A stretch of 64,000 nt of DNA from Sinohyriopsis cumingii (GCA_028554795.2 CM068831.1:35031644-35095643), one strand, 5' to 3'; shown: positions 12,210-21,973, numbered from the stretch's first letter. Program-made: numbers and translations. The notes: generated by a model from the sequence alone, not told the origin.

Positions 12210-15200
12210 GATGTAGGTAAAATCTTCAATCCAGGAATGTCCAACTATACAATCTGCAAGAAATTTTCAAAGGGATGTTCCTATACAAGATTTGATTTAT
12301 ATGTCAAACGATTCAGGAAAGGTAATCTTCATTATCATAATTACACGCTGAAACTTGTTTATCATAGCAAAGGGTGTTAAAATTGTTCACGTGTTAATCC
12401 AAACATCTTGCTAAGAGGAGAGCGGTTGGAACAGCCAACAATATAACAGAGAAGTAATATAAAAATTATTTAAGACTGAAAAGTAAGTCAGGTAAATTCT
12501 TTTTCTTGTATAGAAGAGTTCAATCTTTCAGATTCAGTTACGTGCCAATTCAGATACAGGTGAAATATAGTCCAAGATATTGATGGTGTCGCGAAAAGAG
12601 AGCTAAAATAAAAGAGCTATTCATGCGTGAAATTTATGTTGCCTAGACGTAAATTTGATATGATTGAGCTCTCGTCCTAGTCATGCAAAATCGTAAGTGA
12701 AGGTCATGTAGGTGTTGAAGATATTGACGGACCTACAAAATGGATAGTCGTAAATATTATATACTCCTTTTCTTCTCCGATAACTTTGTTGTATGTTATG
12801 GTTGGGGTGGGGTACTCCTAATGTTCTATTTAAATTTTTATAGAAGTCCCACCCAGGCTCAATTTTGATTGGAAGTTATATTAGTGAAATACATATGCAA
12901 ATCTCCAAGCCCCCAGTCAGCAACGCCGACGGTTAAATGATTGAATATACAAAAAAGTGAAATTCAACGAATAATAATTTAATGACAATTCAATAATCAA
13001 ACGATTAAAATTTCCCAAGTACTCTCCTTCCGCTCGACCCTGTGATAGCCTATTGCATCATTTGATTAGTAGTGTGAGATAGCTTTTCACCTGTCCTTGT
13101 ACTCTACTCATCTGTGTATTTTCACTCCTATTCCTCCAATTCCTTCTCCTCTTCCTCCCGACTTTCTCGGAATCCGTTCTCCTCCTCGACTTCTCTATAC
13201 TCCTCCTCCTTCTCAACATTCTCCTCCTCGACTCCTTTCCTCCTCCTCCTCGACTCTCTCCACTGACTAGACTTGTCGACTCTGACTGCTCTGCCTGTCT
13301 CACTTCCGTCTGCCCTCTTAAAGACTCGGGACTTAACTGAACCGGAAGTTCTGTCCCCCCAAAAGCTTCCTGTGAAAACACAAGGACGGTACAATATTTT
13401 CCATAGCCCTCTCATCTCACACATCACCCAGCCTATCATCAGATAACGGCTATTAAATTTCTACGATCACGCATTCATTCACATCGAAATACGTACATGC
13501 TCTTGGATGGTAAATCACCGTCCTAATAAAAGCACGGTATCAATTACTTCTTATACATACATTAATAAATTGTGTCACATCAGTACATATTCCTAATCCC
13601 ATTATACTAAACAATATCACAACAATCAGACGCATTTCTGTACATCACAACTCATACAAAATACACAAATATTAAAATATCCATGCTCTGATATATCCAT
13701 ACATCTACATTATCTAATCTTACACACTTCAACCATTTTCCAAATCTACAATTCAAGCATGTGTAAAATCTAACATATCACATGAATAAATGCACTAGTT
13801 TACTACCAAGCAGCCTAATAGCGAATTATAAATTTAATTATGACCACAAGCTAACAATCTTCATAATTCTCTACATAATACTCAAGCTCATTTCTCAAAT
13901 ACGCATGCAAATTAAACACTATAAGACAATTCTACGTACTAAACGATCTTATTAAGTATACATGCTAGACTTAATTACAATTACAATAACGTAATATTCT
14001 GCAAAAATCGAATCAATAACTTACTGACCTTTACGAAGCTTTTTCTTTCCTTAGAATCTCCTCTCTAAAGTTTGACCGCCAAATTACAAGTGGTTTCCTC
14101 AGAGTAACCCTATATTGCTCAGCAGTCTTTCTAGGCGAGAATAAATTTTCGCTTGCTAGTTAGAAGCTATAATTCAGATCGAAATTGTGATCACAATTCC
14201 GACTGGGTGTAGCTGTAACCCGATCCAATCAAACTTAGCGGACAATGTCCTTCTCGCTGTCTATCCAAGTGGGGACGGATTTAGAACACGCCCCGTTTCC
14301 TTTGCAGGTTCCTCTGATCTTAGGTTTAAGCTATAACACATTGGTGGGAAGTCGCTCGATCTAACGCTTGTGCCGATCCAAAATGCCGGGTCTTCTCTCT
14401 GGTCACGGTAACCTTGCGTAAGAGATTAATTCTAGACTGCGGCAATGTTTAGACATCAAAACATGGCTTGTAACAATACCTTAGTTTATACACGACTTAC
14501 GAACTGGGACTGAGCAAACGTGACAGCGCACTAATTTACGTAACTGAACACCTTGTTATTGCGCATACGTGATCGACAAGTGTGTCTATTAATATTATGG
14601 TGTATTAGGAACTACTTTGTAAAAAAAGACTATGTACTTTGATCCAGTATACGCTTTAGTTGATAATATTAGTTTGTGAATGAACTAAACAGACTGTTTT
14701 TCCCGTTTCAAAGTACTGAGGATAAAGATAACGATGTGGACGAGTTCACTGAGTCAGAAACGAAACGTTCAAGCCAACAAACGACTGAACGTGATATTCG
14801 CAATGTCTTCGACAAAGGTGAGAGACGCCGTAACTGAAAATACCGTTGTGGTCATTGATACAGTTATTTAGGAGAAATATTTTTATCTTTTCGCAAATAC
14901 AATGGTTCAGTCTATGCTGTTGAACAATATAGTATATAAAAGCTATTTGCGGCCAAAGGCTATAACATATCTATGAGACGTACAATTGTACAAGTCTGTC
15001 AAAATACTAGATTCGAGAAAAAATATGCAACAGAAGGTTTTGGTAGAAAACCAAGCCACAGAGCCAGTAAGCCAAGAAGACAAAAAAGTACTATTTCCGC
15101 TGGCTAAATGGAATCACAAAACAGCTGCTTTTCAGTTTTTCCGTCCAACTATTTTGATACAACGTTAGGCTAGCGATACACGTACTGTATGCCACAGGTT

Positions 15201-15232
15201 ATAGCTGGGGTCTAAAAGCGAGATGCGTGTGA
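12210..15232. other. Host DNA without a recognised gene
   Basis: Upstream of the glycosyltransferase and left of the Polinton. 13130-13300 is a pyrimidine-rich low-complexity stretch (CTCCTCCTC and TTCTCC runs) whose frames on the minus strand are Arg/Glu-rich artefacts. 13440-14040 is AT-rich unique-looking DNA. 14041-14470 is more GC-balanced and could be part of a repeat, but I cannot identify it. An exon-like piece at 14714-14817 is listed separately. Confidence 0.5.
14714..14817 (+). other. Exon-like fragment, acidic/polar peptide
   Basis: A 104-bp stretch has a plausible acceptor (CCCGTTTCAAAG) before it and a donor (AAAG|GTGAGA) after it. It is open for an acidic, Ser/Thr-rich peptide (EDKDNDVDEFTESETKR). 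Its codon texture stands out from the flanks. No neighbouring exons were recognised, so it could be host coding sequence or a transposon remnant. Confidence 0.22.
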
Positions 15233-15237
15233 CAGGG
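15233..15237. repeat. Left target-site duplication (CAGGG)
   Basis: CAGGG directly abuts the left terminal repeat and recurs at 31609-31613 directly after the right one. Polinton integrases make 5-6-bp duplications, so this fixes both element ends to the base. Confidence 0.9.
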
Positions 15238-15501
15238 AGCAGCAGGGGGGGCGAATCCGACATTTTGTCCAAACGTCATTTGGCTTAATTAGTACTTTCT
15301 GCACTCAGCGGATCCGGTGTCGTCAGCGCCTGGTAAAAAAAAAACGACGTCGTCGTCGTTGTCATCGTCGAGGGGCCAAATCGACAATTGTCCGGAACGT
15401 CATTTGGTTTAATTAATACCTTCTGCGCGCCGATCCCAGCGTCGTCAGCGTCCGGTAAGCACATCGACGACCGCGTCGATGTCATCGCCCCCCCTGCTGC
15501 T
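15238..15501 (+). repeat. Left inverted terminal repeat (264 bp)
   Basis: I compared it base by base with the reverse complement of 31345-31608 and found no difference, including the 10-base A-run. Each repeat starts AGCAGCAGGGGGGGCGA and ends with its inverse TCGCCCCCCCTGCTGCT, so it is itself bounded by 17-bp inverted ends. Inside, two diverged direct copies of about 85 bp follow each other (about 15254-15340 and 15371-15456), sharing AACGTCATTTGG, TTAATTA, TTCTGC, GTCGTCAGCG and GGTAA. A perfect 9-bp hairpin (ACATCGACG/CGTCGATGT, loop ACCG) lies at 15461-15482. The penton stop codon overlaps its inner edge. Confidence 0.97.
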
Positions 15502-16810
15502 ATGATCTTACAAACAGAGTGATCACTAACTCCTCCTCTTGCAGATCAATTAGGTTATTTGACTGATCGGTAAGTCTGAAATTAATTCTTGTTAAAAACC
15601 GATTATGGCATCGCATATAGACCGGATTAATTGGACTCTCAACGATTAAAAATCCCGGAGGGGCTGTTGGTGAAAATGAATAAAGGATGTACCCCTGTTG
15701 AGCCTGATTTGATTGCTTGGTATCCACCTGGTAACTCCCTTCGATAACATCACACACTAGATTAATTGCTATCACCGATGCGATATTTACGTTGTATGGA
15801 GCAATATGCCTACCACCATCTCCGTTATCGTGTCTGAGGATATGAGTTGATGGACCGAGAAAATCATTAAGAGACTTTCTTAGTTCTGGCGCGTTGTATC
15901 CTGGAAACTTGAAATCGGGTAAATCGGCTTCTGCGATATTATACTCGGTTAGGAATTTTTGTTTATTATCATCGCTGCTATCGGATATTGTTTTAACGAT
16001 TCGTTCATTGATATATTCCATGTCTGATATAAGTTGATTTAACACCTCAACGTGTTTTCGTTCTTTTGTTTCCCGTAGCTGTTCTAGTTGTAATTGGTAA
16101 TAATGATTAATCTCGGCAAACATACCAGTGATATCATTTAAACTAACTCTGGCCGCGGCGGATAATTTAGGAGTTTGCTTATACGAAAAATGCCATTGCA
16201 TGTTATTCCTGTCTTGAAATACAAACCTGCTGGGTAATAACCCGCCTTTTATGATAGACAAATCAATTCGATAAGTGGGATTAATCTCATGATACGATTG
16301 CTTGCCCGCGGGGATTTCATGAGGTGGATTCTTAGGCCATCCTAGTATGGTTCTTATTGAACTGTTATAGATATCAACCATATACCCCGGTGTGCTTATT
16401 TCAATCGTCGACGATAACGTCGGTTCATGAACCGTAATAGAGATTTTTGATTCTTTTCCTGTGATCGATTTTATCCTGCGCTGAAATTCTCCATTGATTT
16501 GTTCTATTTGGTATGACCCAGTTGGTATTGTAACCTCCTTCCAGTCTGGGGTTCCATCGGGTTTATTTGTCCATGCAAAAACCAGCGAGTTATTAGGTTG
16601 TTGTCCGTTAAATGCGTCCGCTCGGATATTAGGCCAACTGTGATATATTCGCAATTTTGCCAGCGCTATTTCCTTCACTGGAACCGGTGATGGAAAGTTC
16701 ACACTGAATTCGGGTTTCGTTGATGTCACTGATATCATACTTGTTTGTACCGGAGTGGTGTTCTCCGCGATCCGCTGAAGCAACTGAAACCCTTCGGGGT
16801 TCAGCGACAT
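15500..16810 (-). CDS. Penton-like minor capsid protein
   Basis: 436 residues, from ATG at 16810. It is the vertex (penton base-like) protein of a Polinton icosahedral capsid, expected to be a single jelly roll. Support is the N-terminal block KEIALAKLRIYHSWPNI at residues 46-62, the characteristic '(hydrophobic) ALxxLxxYxSxPNI' signature of Polinton minor capsid proteins, followed by beta-rich sequence. A helical region near 230-300 (QLQLEQLRETKERKHVEVLN) looks like an inserted coiled coil. It is the last gene of the structural block, and its stop codon lies on the terminal-repeat boundary. The ATG is directly preceded by GAATAATAATA. The family call rests on motif and position; the fold was not computed. 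Confidence 0.82.
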   Translation of the reverse strand: MSLNPEGFQLLQRIAENTTPVQTSMISVTSTKPEFSVNFPSPVPVKEIALAKLRIYHSWPNIRADAFNGQQPNNSLVFAWTNKPDGTPDWKEVTIPTGSYQIEQINGEFQRRIKSITGKESKISITVHEPTLSSTIEISTPGYMVDIYNSSIRTILGWPKNPPHEIPAGKQSYHEINPTYRIDLSIIKGGLLPSRFVFQDRNNMQWHFSYKQTPKLSAAARVSLNDITGMFAEINHYYQLQLEQLRETKERKHVEVLNQLISDMEYINERIVKTISDSSDDNKQKFLTEYNIAEADLPDFKFPGYNAPELRKSLNDFLGPSTHILRHDNGDGGRHIAPYNVNIASVIAINLVCDVIEGSYQVDTKQSNQAQQGYILYSFSPTAPPGFLIVESPINPVYMRCHNRFLTRINFRLTDQSNNLIDLQEEELVITLFVRS

Positions 16811-16869
16811 TATTATTATTCGTTGTCTTTAGTGTCTAATTTCAGCAACCAGGTGGTTCCGGCTTCCAG

Positions 16870-17352
16870 TTAAAAATCCTCGATTTTTGACATCGCGGAG
16901 CTATATAACTGGACCATCGCGGAGAATTCAACATCGGATACGAACAAATTATCAATCGATAATGAGATCAACCCGGATAATTTCGAGTACGCGTCGGATA
17001 CTATTTGATGTTTTACTGTATACTCGTTGAGTTTTTTCTGAAAACACGATGATATCTTTTTAGTGATTGCGTTGGCGACTCCAGCAATTGTTGTCATCGC
17101 GGAGATAGCGATTGGAACAGCGATCGGGGCTATCGTGGTTACCGTGGATAAAATAACACCGGTGCCAGCTACTATACCCGACACCGAGTACACGACCGCG
17201 TCGATGGCGGTTATTTTACGACGGTATTTTTTTATTTTTGCACGGTATTGTTCGGAAAGCGTTTTTAAGTTCGCGGAGAATTCTTTTGCGGTATCGAATC
17301 GATATTGATGTGACGTCGGTGATACCTCTGATTCAATTACCTTGGTGGTCAT
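16870..17352 (-). CDS. Two-helix membrane protein, conserved Polinton accessory
   Basis: 160 residues. A basic stretch (residues 38-47, AKIKKYRRKI) is followed by two adjacent Gly/Ala/Thr-rich hydrophobic segments at about 50-72 and 73-95. A C-terminal helical part ends in a VSDVEF motif (138-143) of the kind seen in small Polinton membrane proteins. It probably inserts in a membrane as a hairpin; the role is unknown (virion membrane, egress or host-membrane effector are all possible). It sits between fibre and penton, 25 bases after the fibre stop. Upstream of ATG: TTTTAAAATAAAA. Confidence 0.7.
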   Translation of the reverse strand: MTTKVIESEVSPTSHQYRFDTAKEFSANLKTLSEQYRAKIKKYRRKITAIDAVVYSVSGIVAGTGVILSTVTTIAPIAVPIAISAMTTIAGVANAITKKISSCFQKKLNEYTVKHQIVSDAYSKLSGLISLSIDNLFVSDVEFSAMVQLYSSAMSKIEDF

Positions 17353-17377
17353 TTTTATTTTAAAAGAGCTAGTGTTT

Positions 17378-19059
17378 TTAATTACTTAGATCCACTACAA
17401 ATTCCGCATACCATGTGATGTTTGCCCTAAATAGACTGCTATCAACGGCTTTAATTATAAACCGTTCGATTGTATCCTTGTCGATGATTGTTGATATTGT
17501 ATTGTTAAACCCGGATGAACTCGGCGATGATATACTGAACTGCATCGCCGAAATCAATGTCAATCGATAAATACCCTTAACAATTGCGGTGACATCTATT
17601 GCATTACGCGTAGGAGTCCAATCGAATGATCCGTATTGAACCGTGTATACGCCACTGCCGATGATCCCATGAGGTGTTTTCATTTTTTCGAGTTGCTCTG
17701 TCATTCTAGGTAGTCTGTCCTTAATCGCTTCAACATCAGTTTTGATTGTTTTTATTTCCCCTCCATACGCGTCTACATTTTTTTTGTTCGCTTCAATATT
17801 AGTTTCGAGTTGCTCTGTTATTCTCGGTAGTCCGTCTTTAATCGCTTCAACATCAGTTTTGATTATTTCTATTCTCCGCAAATTCGCGTCTATATTATTC
17901 TTGTTCGTTGCAACATTAGTTTTGATTGTTTCTATTTCCCGTGTATTCTCGGTCATACTTTTTTTGTTCGCTGCAACATCAAGTTTGATTGTTCCTATTT
18001 CATATGTATGCACGTCTATACCTTTTTTGTTCGCTGCAACATCAGTTTTGATTAATCCTATTCCCCGCCAATACGTGTCTACATTTTTTTGTTCGCTTCA
18101 ATATCGGTTTTGATTGTTCCTATTTCCTGTGTATGCGCGTCCACACCCTTTTTGTTCGCTTCAACATCAGTTTTGATTGTTCCTATTTCCTGTGTATGCG
18201 CGTCTACACTCTTTTTGTTCGCTTCAATATCAGTTTTGATTATTCCTATTTCTTGTGTATGCGTGTCCATATTATTTATGATCGTTGTAACATCAGTTTT
18301 GATTGTTTCTATTTTCCGTCCATGCGAGTCTACATTATTTATGATCGTTGCAACATTAGCGCCAATTATTTCTATTTCCCGTTCATGCGCGTCTACACTC
18401 CTTTTGTTCGTTGCAACATCAGTTTTGATTGTTTCTATTTCCTGTCTATACGCAGTGATATCATTTATAGTTGTTGTAATCTCATCCGGTCTGGTATTTT
18501 TTTTACCAAAGAATTTATCAAAGTTGTCATCGATCCTGTTAACATTTTTCCGTAACGAGATAAATTGGCCCGACAGCGTTGCAAAATCCAAAATAGCACC
18601 CATTATTGCTGCAAGATTTGGTTCGGTTACCGCCGGGGTCCCGAAAAAACTAGCGGTAGTGAGTTGTATATCGGTGATAGATTTTTTCACCTCGGTGGCA
18701 GATTTTTTCACCTACGCGTCAAGTTCGGTCACCGATCTATCCAACCTTATAAAACCGTCTTTGACTAATGTTACCGCCGATATATGTTCACCCGGTTTGA
18801 GTCGTCCGTCGCCGGTATACAGCGCGATAGTGCCCTCGGCGGCGTCACGCTGTCGTGTTAAAACGTCATTCAGCGACACATTACCGGATTTCAATTTACC
18901 CTGGCGGTCTTGAAATACAACTATTTCGCCTGGGTCAACACTGGTTAAATTCAACGTATCAGCGATTTCATCCTCGATTAGTTTTTTTATGTCATCAGTG
19001 GCGAGCGTTTCCGTGGATTCTTTCAGCGCCGAAACCGGTCGCCCCCAAATATCAATCAT
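17378..19059 (-). pseudogene. Fibre-like coiled-coil protein, interrupted by TAG and a frameshift
   Basis: One gene of about 560 codons appears as three frames. The N-terminal part (19059-18712) has a Gly/Asp-rich virion-anchor look and ends at TAG (18712-18714); the same frame continues directly to 18079. There a 7-base A-run (plus strand 18084-18090) shifts the frame by one. The matching site in another repeat unit, near 17778, has 8 bases. The frame then runs to 17378. The shaft is at least nine 21-residue units (three heptads each) of the form EIGTIKTDVEANKKGVDAHT, clearly a coiled coil. The last ~95 residues (from about IIGSGVYTVQYGSFDW) look like a beta-rich head. It is probably the host-attachment fibre, next to the penton gene. 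Upstream motif: TTTTACAATAACG-ATG. Lesions could be real decay, read errors or programmed recoding. Confidence 0.72.
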
Positions 19060-19061
19060 CG

Positions 19062-19072
19062 TTATTGTAAAA
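19062..19072 (-). promoter_or_regulatory. ATG-proximal A/T motif of fibre gene
   Basis: TTTTACAATAA is followed by CG and then ATG. It shares TTACAATAA with the motifs before the pX-like and 311-residue genes. Confidence 0.45.
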
Positions 19073-19086
19073 AAAAAACGGCGTTT

Positions 19087-19503
19087 CTAATTAACCCGCC
19101 GGGCCTCTACGACCCCACTAGTGTATTCGTTTACAACCACATGAGGTGGTTTCCGCGATGATGAAATCGCCGCGAGTACGTTCAATACCTCACGGCCACA
19201 TATCGGTGGGTCACTTAATTGCTGCGTTGGCAGCGTGGAATAAAAAACCGGGGCTGAACACGCCCGGATATACCGCATGAACTCGTTCGGCGGGGCTAAC
19301 CCGTATGAATCAAAATAGACGATCGCACGCGGATCAATCGCGTATGCAACCCAATGAGTTCCCGCTCCGGAGGATTTATCGAGGTTAATTATGCCGGTTT
19401 CAATATTCCTTGGTGCCGCCGGTAATTGATCCCTCATAAAAACACCTCTAAAGTTTTTTATCGCTAACGCGTCGGCGGCGTCTATTAAATCAAAATTAGA
19501 CAT
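19087..19503 (-). CDS. Adenain-type cysteine protease (maturation protease)
   Basis: 138 residues from the ATG at 19503. This internal start was chosen because the family begins close to 'MSNFDL..L' and because the longer frame (from 19569) would overlap the upstream gene. It is a C5/Ulp1-like fold protease that cleaves capsid precursors. The block IKNFRGVFMRD is followed by the catalytic His in GTHWVAY (about residue 50), the acidic residue in VYFDSYG (about 65), Gln in TQQ (about 94-95) and the nucleophile Cys in ICGREVL (about 102). The last motif is less typical than usual, lacking the aromatic-Cys after CG. It lies between the pX-like and fibre genes. No clear A/T motif precedes this start, so it may be translated from the upstream message. 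Confidence 0.9.
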   Translation of the reverse strand: MSNFDLIDAADALAIKNFRGVFMRDQLPAAPRNIETGIINLDKSSGAGTHWVAYAIDPRAIVYFDSYGLAPPNEFMRYIRACSAPVFYSTLPTQQLSDPPICGREVLNVLAAISSSRKPPHVVVNEYTSGVVEARRVN

Positions 19504-19523
19504 TGGAGCCATTGACTCCTGAG

Positions 19524-20000
19524 TCAATAAACGGTTCCCGGTAGTCTTAGACCCTTTCCCGAATACCATGAATACGGGGTTCCCGGTAGTCTTAGACCCT
19601 TTCCGGCCACGGGTCGTTTTTTTTTGTAGCCTTTCCCGGTTGCCTTCTTTAATGCCATTCCCGCCGCGGTACCAACGGCCCCCAACGCAGCCGCCTTAGC
19701 CACTGCTGGTGCGGCCGCGGCAATCAACGCTGGAATCGCAGCTAACAGCGGAAATATCCCACCGGTCTTTTCCATGTTTTTAATTGCTGCGGCTGAAAAA
19801 TCTATTTGAACACCCTTTTTATTCTTCATCGCATCATTGAAATGTTTTATTTGACGCGCCGTCAACGATATCTTATGATTACCACCCGCCATCTGCGACG
19901 GCTTCAGCGTTATTGTGGTTCCGCATTGTTTAGCCGACTTTGATCGTAATTTCTTGACTTGACCATCAGTCAACTCTACACTGACGACACTATACGACAT
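19524..20000 (-). CDS. pX/pVI-like virion core protein
   Basis: 158 residues. The N-terminal part carries short related units (LTDGQVKKLRSK, LTARQIKHFNDA) with the '(L)T..Q..K' pattern of Polinton core-like proteins. Then TGGIFPLLAAIPALIAAAAP (79-98) opens a hydrophobic Ala/Gly-rich segment to about 115, followed by a strongly basic tail. The tail holds GKGLRLPGT twice (133-141 and 148-156), coded by a 27-bp DNA direct repeat. It resembles the membrane-active or DNA-condensing small virion proteins cut by the protease; exact equivalence to adenovirus pX or pVI is inference. Upstream: GTTTACAATAA directly against ATG. Confidence 0.75.
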   Translation of the reverse strand: MSYSVVSVELTDGQVKKLRSKSAKQCGTTITLKPSQMAGGNHKISLTARQIKHFNDAMKNKKGVQIDFSAAAIKNMEKTGGIFPLLAAIPALIAAAAPAVAKAAALGAVGTAAGMALKKATGKGYKKKRPVAGKGLRLPGTPYSWYSGKGLRLPGTVY

Positions 20001-20011
20001 TTATTGTAAAC
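20001..20011 (-). promoter_or_regulatory. ATG-proximal A/T motif of pX-like gene
   Basis: GTTTACAATAA on the minus strand lies directly against the ATG. It is the clearest copy of a motif found before most genes of the element, probably a core promoter or initiator giving a very short leader. Confidence 0.5.
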
Positions 20012-20027
20012 GCGTTTGTGCTTTCAA

Positions 20028-21455
20028 TTACATGTTTTCCACTGGCGCATCAACGATTCTCATTCGTCCACCAACGCCTTCTAGCAGCATTGATTTATCG
20101 CTGAGAATGACAGCAACCGCTCTGTAATTAACACCACCCGGGGCTATACGAGCTCGGAAGTGTATATCAACGACGGATTGTCTCGTTAAATCAAGATGTT
20201 CCAGCGAAAAATAATAAATCGGATACAGCTTTTTAAAATCAAGTTGTGATATTTGCAAACCAGTGTCGACGTTTTGATCACGACCCATATATGACAGCAA
20301 TCGATGATACACACGTGCGACATGGTTGTCGCCGTAATTAAGCTGTATATCCTCGGATGGTTCCTGTTGTCCGTTTATTCTCAGCGAAACATCCCTGACT
20401 CCTAATTGATCAAATATCATATGGCTGCGTTCTTGACTGCCCAATCGTTCCCTATTCTGTAGCGCTATGAATATATGACGCGGGGCTGAAACACCCTGTT
20501 TTGATGCCAGGTGCCATGTAAACGTATCGGCGACGTTATCCTCTTTAGCATCAGTTGTTACCGCTAGCCAACTCAACAGCGATTTCCCTCCCTGTTCCAT
20601 AAATGCTAACAATCGTGCTTCCGTGGTAACTGATGGAGTCAGCACCGGCATCCACAATGCTATTTTAGTTAAAACGACTTTACCGTCAGCGACACCAGCA
20701 GCACGCCATATTGCATTGTTATCATCGCCCCTTCGCGTTAGCGCGATTGTATGCTTAGCCCCATAGATAACTTTTCTGACATTTCTGCAAAACCCAAATA
20801 TGTGATGGAGTGGAATCGCGCATGAAAACGTTCGGCGTGGTCTTTGCAACATTGTTACTCGTGCTGCGAATCCCATATTGTAATTATTGTTAAGACTTTT
20901 CATAATATTGAACTCAGCGCCCGGTCTTGCTCTGCGGTCTGGATTGGCTGCTTCAGCTTGATTAGCAAATGCGGTATCTCTTTCCACCAGCACGTTGACG
21001 TACTGAAGATGATCAGCGTTATCGGCGGAGTCCTTTGCGAACATCATAGATGGGCCCGCCGATCTTGTATAATCATCCGAGTATCTCGCTAACCCAATTA
21101 TCGTCGTTGCAACATCAACCTCGCGTTCTATTGATTCAATTTCTCGCCCGTCAATAAGATATCTGGCGCTCTCAAATAACGCCATGATACCGTTGTTGAC
21201 GAAACCAACTTGAACACGATCGTCATCTGCGTATGGTGCATTATCGGCAGCATTTGTCACGAGTTCTCCCTCAATTTCGATAAACGCTTCACATGGCAGA
21301 AAGTATCTACTGGTATCTTGGACTTGAAGTTCAATTCGCGATCGTAGGTCAGGTTGCGCTGCATAATAAGAATAAAATTGATAATCACGGACAGAATCAT
21401 CCCTGCGCACTGGGGCATCCATATCAAACGCGGGATCAGCGGTTCGCGCAAACAT
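20028..21455 (-). CDS. Major capsid protein (double jelly roll)
   Basis: 475 residues, close to the usual size. It forms the hexon-like trimers of the virion shell. The strongest signature is PLHHIFGFCRNVRKVIYGAK at about 215-234 with HTIALTRRGDDNNAIW just after, the conserved inter-barrel block of Polinton capsid proteins. Beta-rich sequence lies on both sides, and a conserved-looking C-terminal part has FKKLYPIYYFSLEHLDLTRQ. Upstream: GAATAATAATAGAA then ATG, the same A/T motif as the penton gene, as expected of co-regulated structural genes. Neighbours are the pVI-like and pX-like virion genes. No lesion was seen. Confidence 0.93.
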   Translation of the reverse strand: MFARTADPAFDMDAPVRRDDSVRDYQFYSYYAAQPDLRSRIELQVQDTSRYFLPCEAFIEIEGELVTNAADNAPYADDDRVQVGFVNNGIMALFESARYLIDGREIESIEREVDVATTIIGLARYSDDYTRSAGPSMMFAKDSADNADHLQYVNVLVERDTAFANQAEAANPDRRARPGAEFNIMKSLNNNYNMGFAARVTMLQRPRRTFSCAIPLHHIFGFCRNVRKVIYGAKHTIALTRRGDDNNAIWRAAGVADGKVVLTKIALWMPVLTPSVTTEARLLAFMEQGGKSLLSWLAVTTDAKEDNVADTFTWHLASKQGVSAPRHIFIALQNRERLGSQERSHMIFDQLGVRDVSLRINGQQEPSEDIQLNYGDNHVARVYHRLLSYMGRDQNVDTGLQISQLDFKKLYPIYYFSLEHLDLTRQSVVDIHFRARIAPGGVNYRAVAVILSDKSMLLEGVGGRMRIVDAPVENM

Positions 21456-21521
21456 TTCTATTATTATTCATGTCGATGTTTTCAATTGCGATTTTTTCGT
21501 CGTAAATTCTTTGAATTCTGT

Positions 21522-21947
21522 TTAAGACCACTCCCCCGCTATTGCGTTCATGGGCGCGTTGGTGAGTGACTGAGCCGCCAACGACTCTAGTTTTTCTTCC
21601 ACGGCGTTATTTATTACTTTACTGACATTTGCAGGCATCACCGTCGTTGATGGCATCACCGGTGGTTTTTGTTTTTTTCTTCTCACCAATGACATTAGTT
21701 TGTCCTTTGCTGCAGAAAGCGCCTTTCCGGCAACATCTCCAATAGCACTAATACCCTTATCACGAATAACATCAATAGCCTTCATTCCTAATTGTTTGGC
21801 TAACGGCGCTACTTTTGGAGCCATTCTTGTAAATAACCCCGCAATGGTGCTACCGAGACCATCTCCATAGTACGCGCGGTAAACAGGCAATCGCGAGTTT
21901 ACCACGTAGACGAGTACTGGTTTATCATGGTTGTAGTGTATGATCAT
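21522..21947 (-). CDS. pVI-like minor virion protein
   Basis: 141 residues from the ATG at 21947. This start was chosen because GTTTTTAATAAGG lies just before it, as at the other genes; the longer frame begins only with GTG. After a short polar N-terminus comes RAYYGDGLGSTIAGLFTRMA, an amphipathic 'YxGxGxG...f..lF....P' segment typical of the membrane-lytic or cementing proteins near Polinton capsid genes. It is followed by Lys/Ala-rich helices and a proline-basic linker (RRKKQKPPVMP). It is encoded directly upstream of the major capsid gene, so an internal capsid role is likely. Confidence 0.7.
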   Translation of the reverse strand: MIIHYNHDKPVLVYVVNSRLPVYRAYYGDGLGSTIAGLFTRMAPKVAPLAKQLGMKAIDVIRDKGISAIGDVAGKALSAAKDKLMSLVRRKKQKPPVMPSTTVMPANVSKVINNAVEEKLESLAAQSLTNAPMNAIAGEWS

Positions 21948-21973
21948 CCTTATTAAAAACACCAGTTTTCCAA

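Noticed and set aside
13058..13439. Arg/Glu-rich frames of 103 and 107 codons
   Set aside because: Purine-strand low complexity gives charged frames in several phases; no gene context.
15285..15485. 66-codon frame in the left terminal repeat, identical to one at 31361-31561
   Set aside because: The two are the same inverted repeat read on opposite strands; low-complexity Thr/Ser content, no upstream motif, and a stop-free frame forced by the GAC/GTC-rich repeat.
18089..18913. 274-codon plus-strand frame opposite the fibre gene
   Set aside because: Shadow of the minus-strand heptad repeat; a hydrophobic Cys/Ser/Ile pattern mirrors the repeated codons of the real gene.
19504..19569. Longer protease start (22 extra residues)
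   Set aside because: It overlaps the pX-like gene through the duplicated 27-bp repeat, and the family usually starts near the MSNFDL methionine at 19503.
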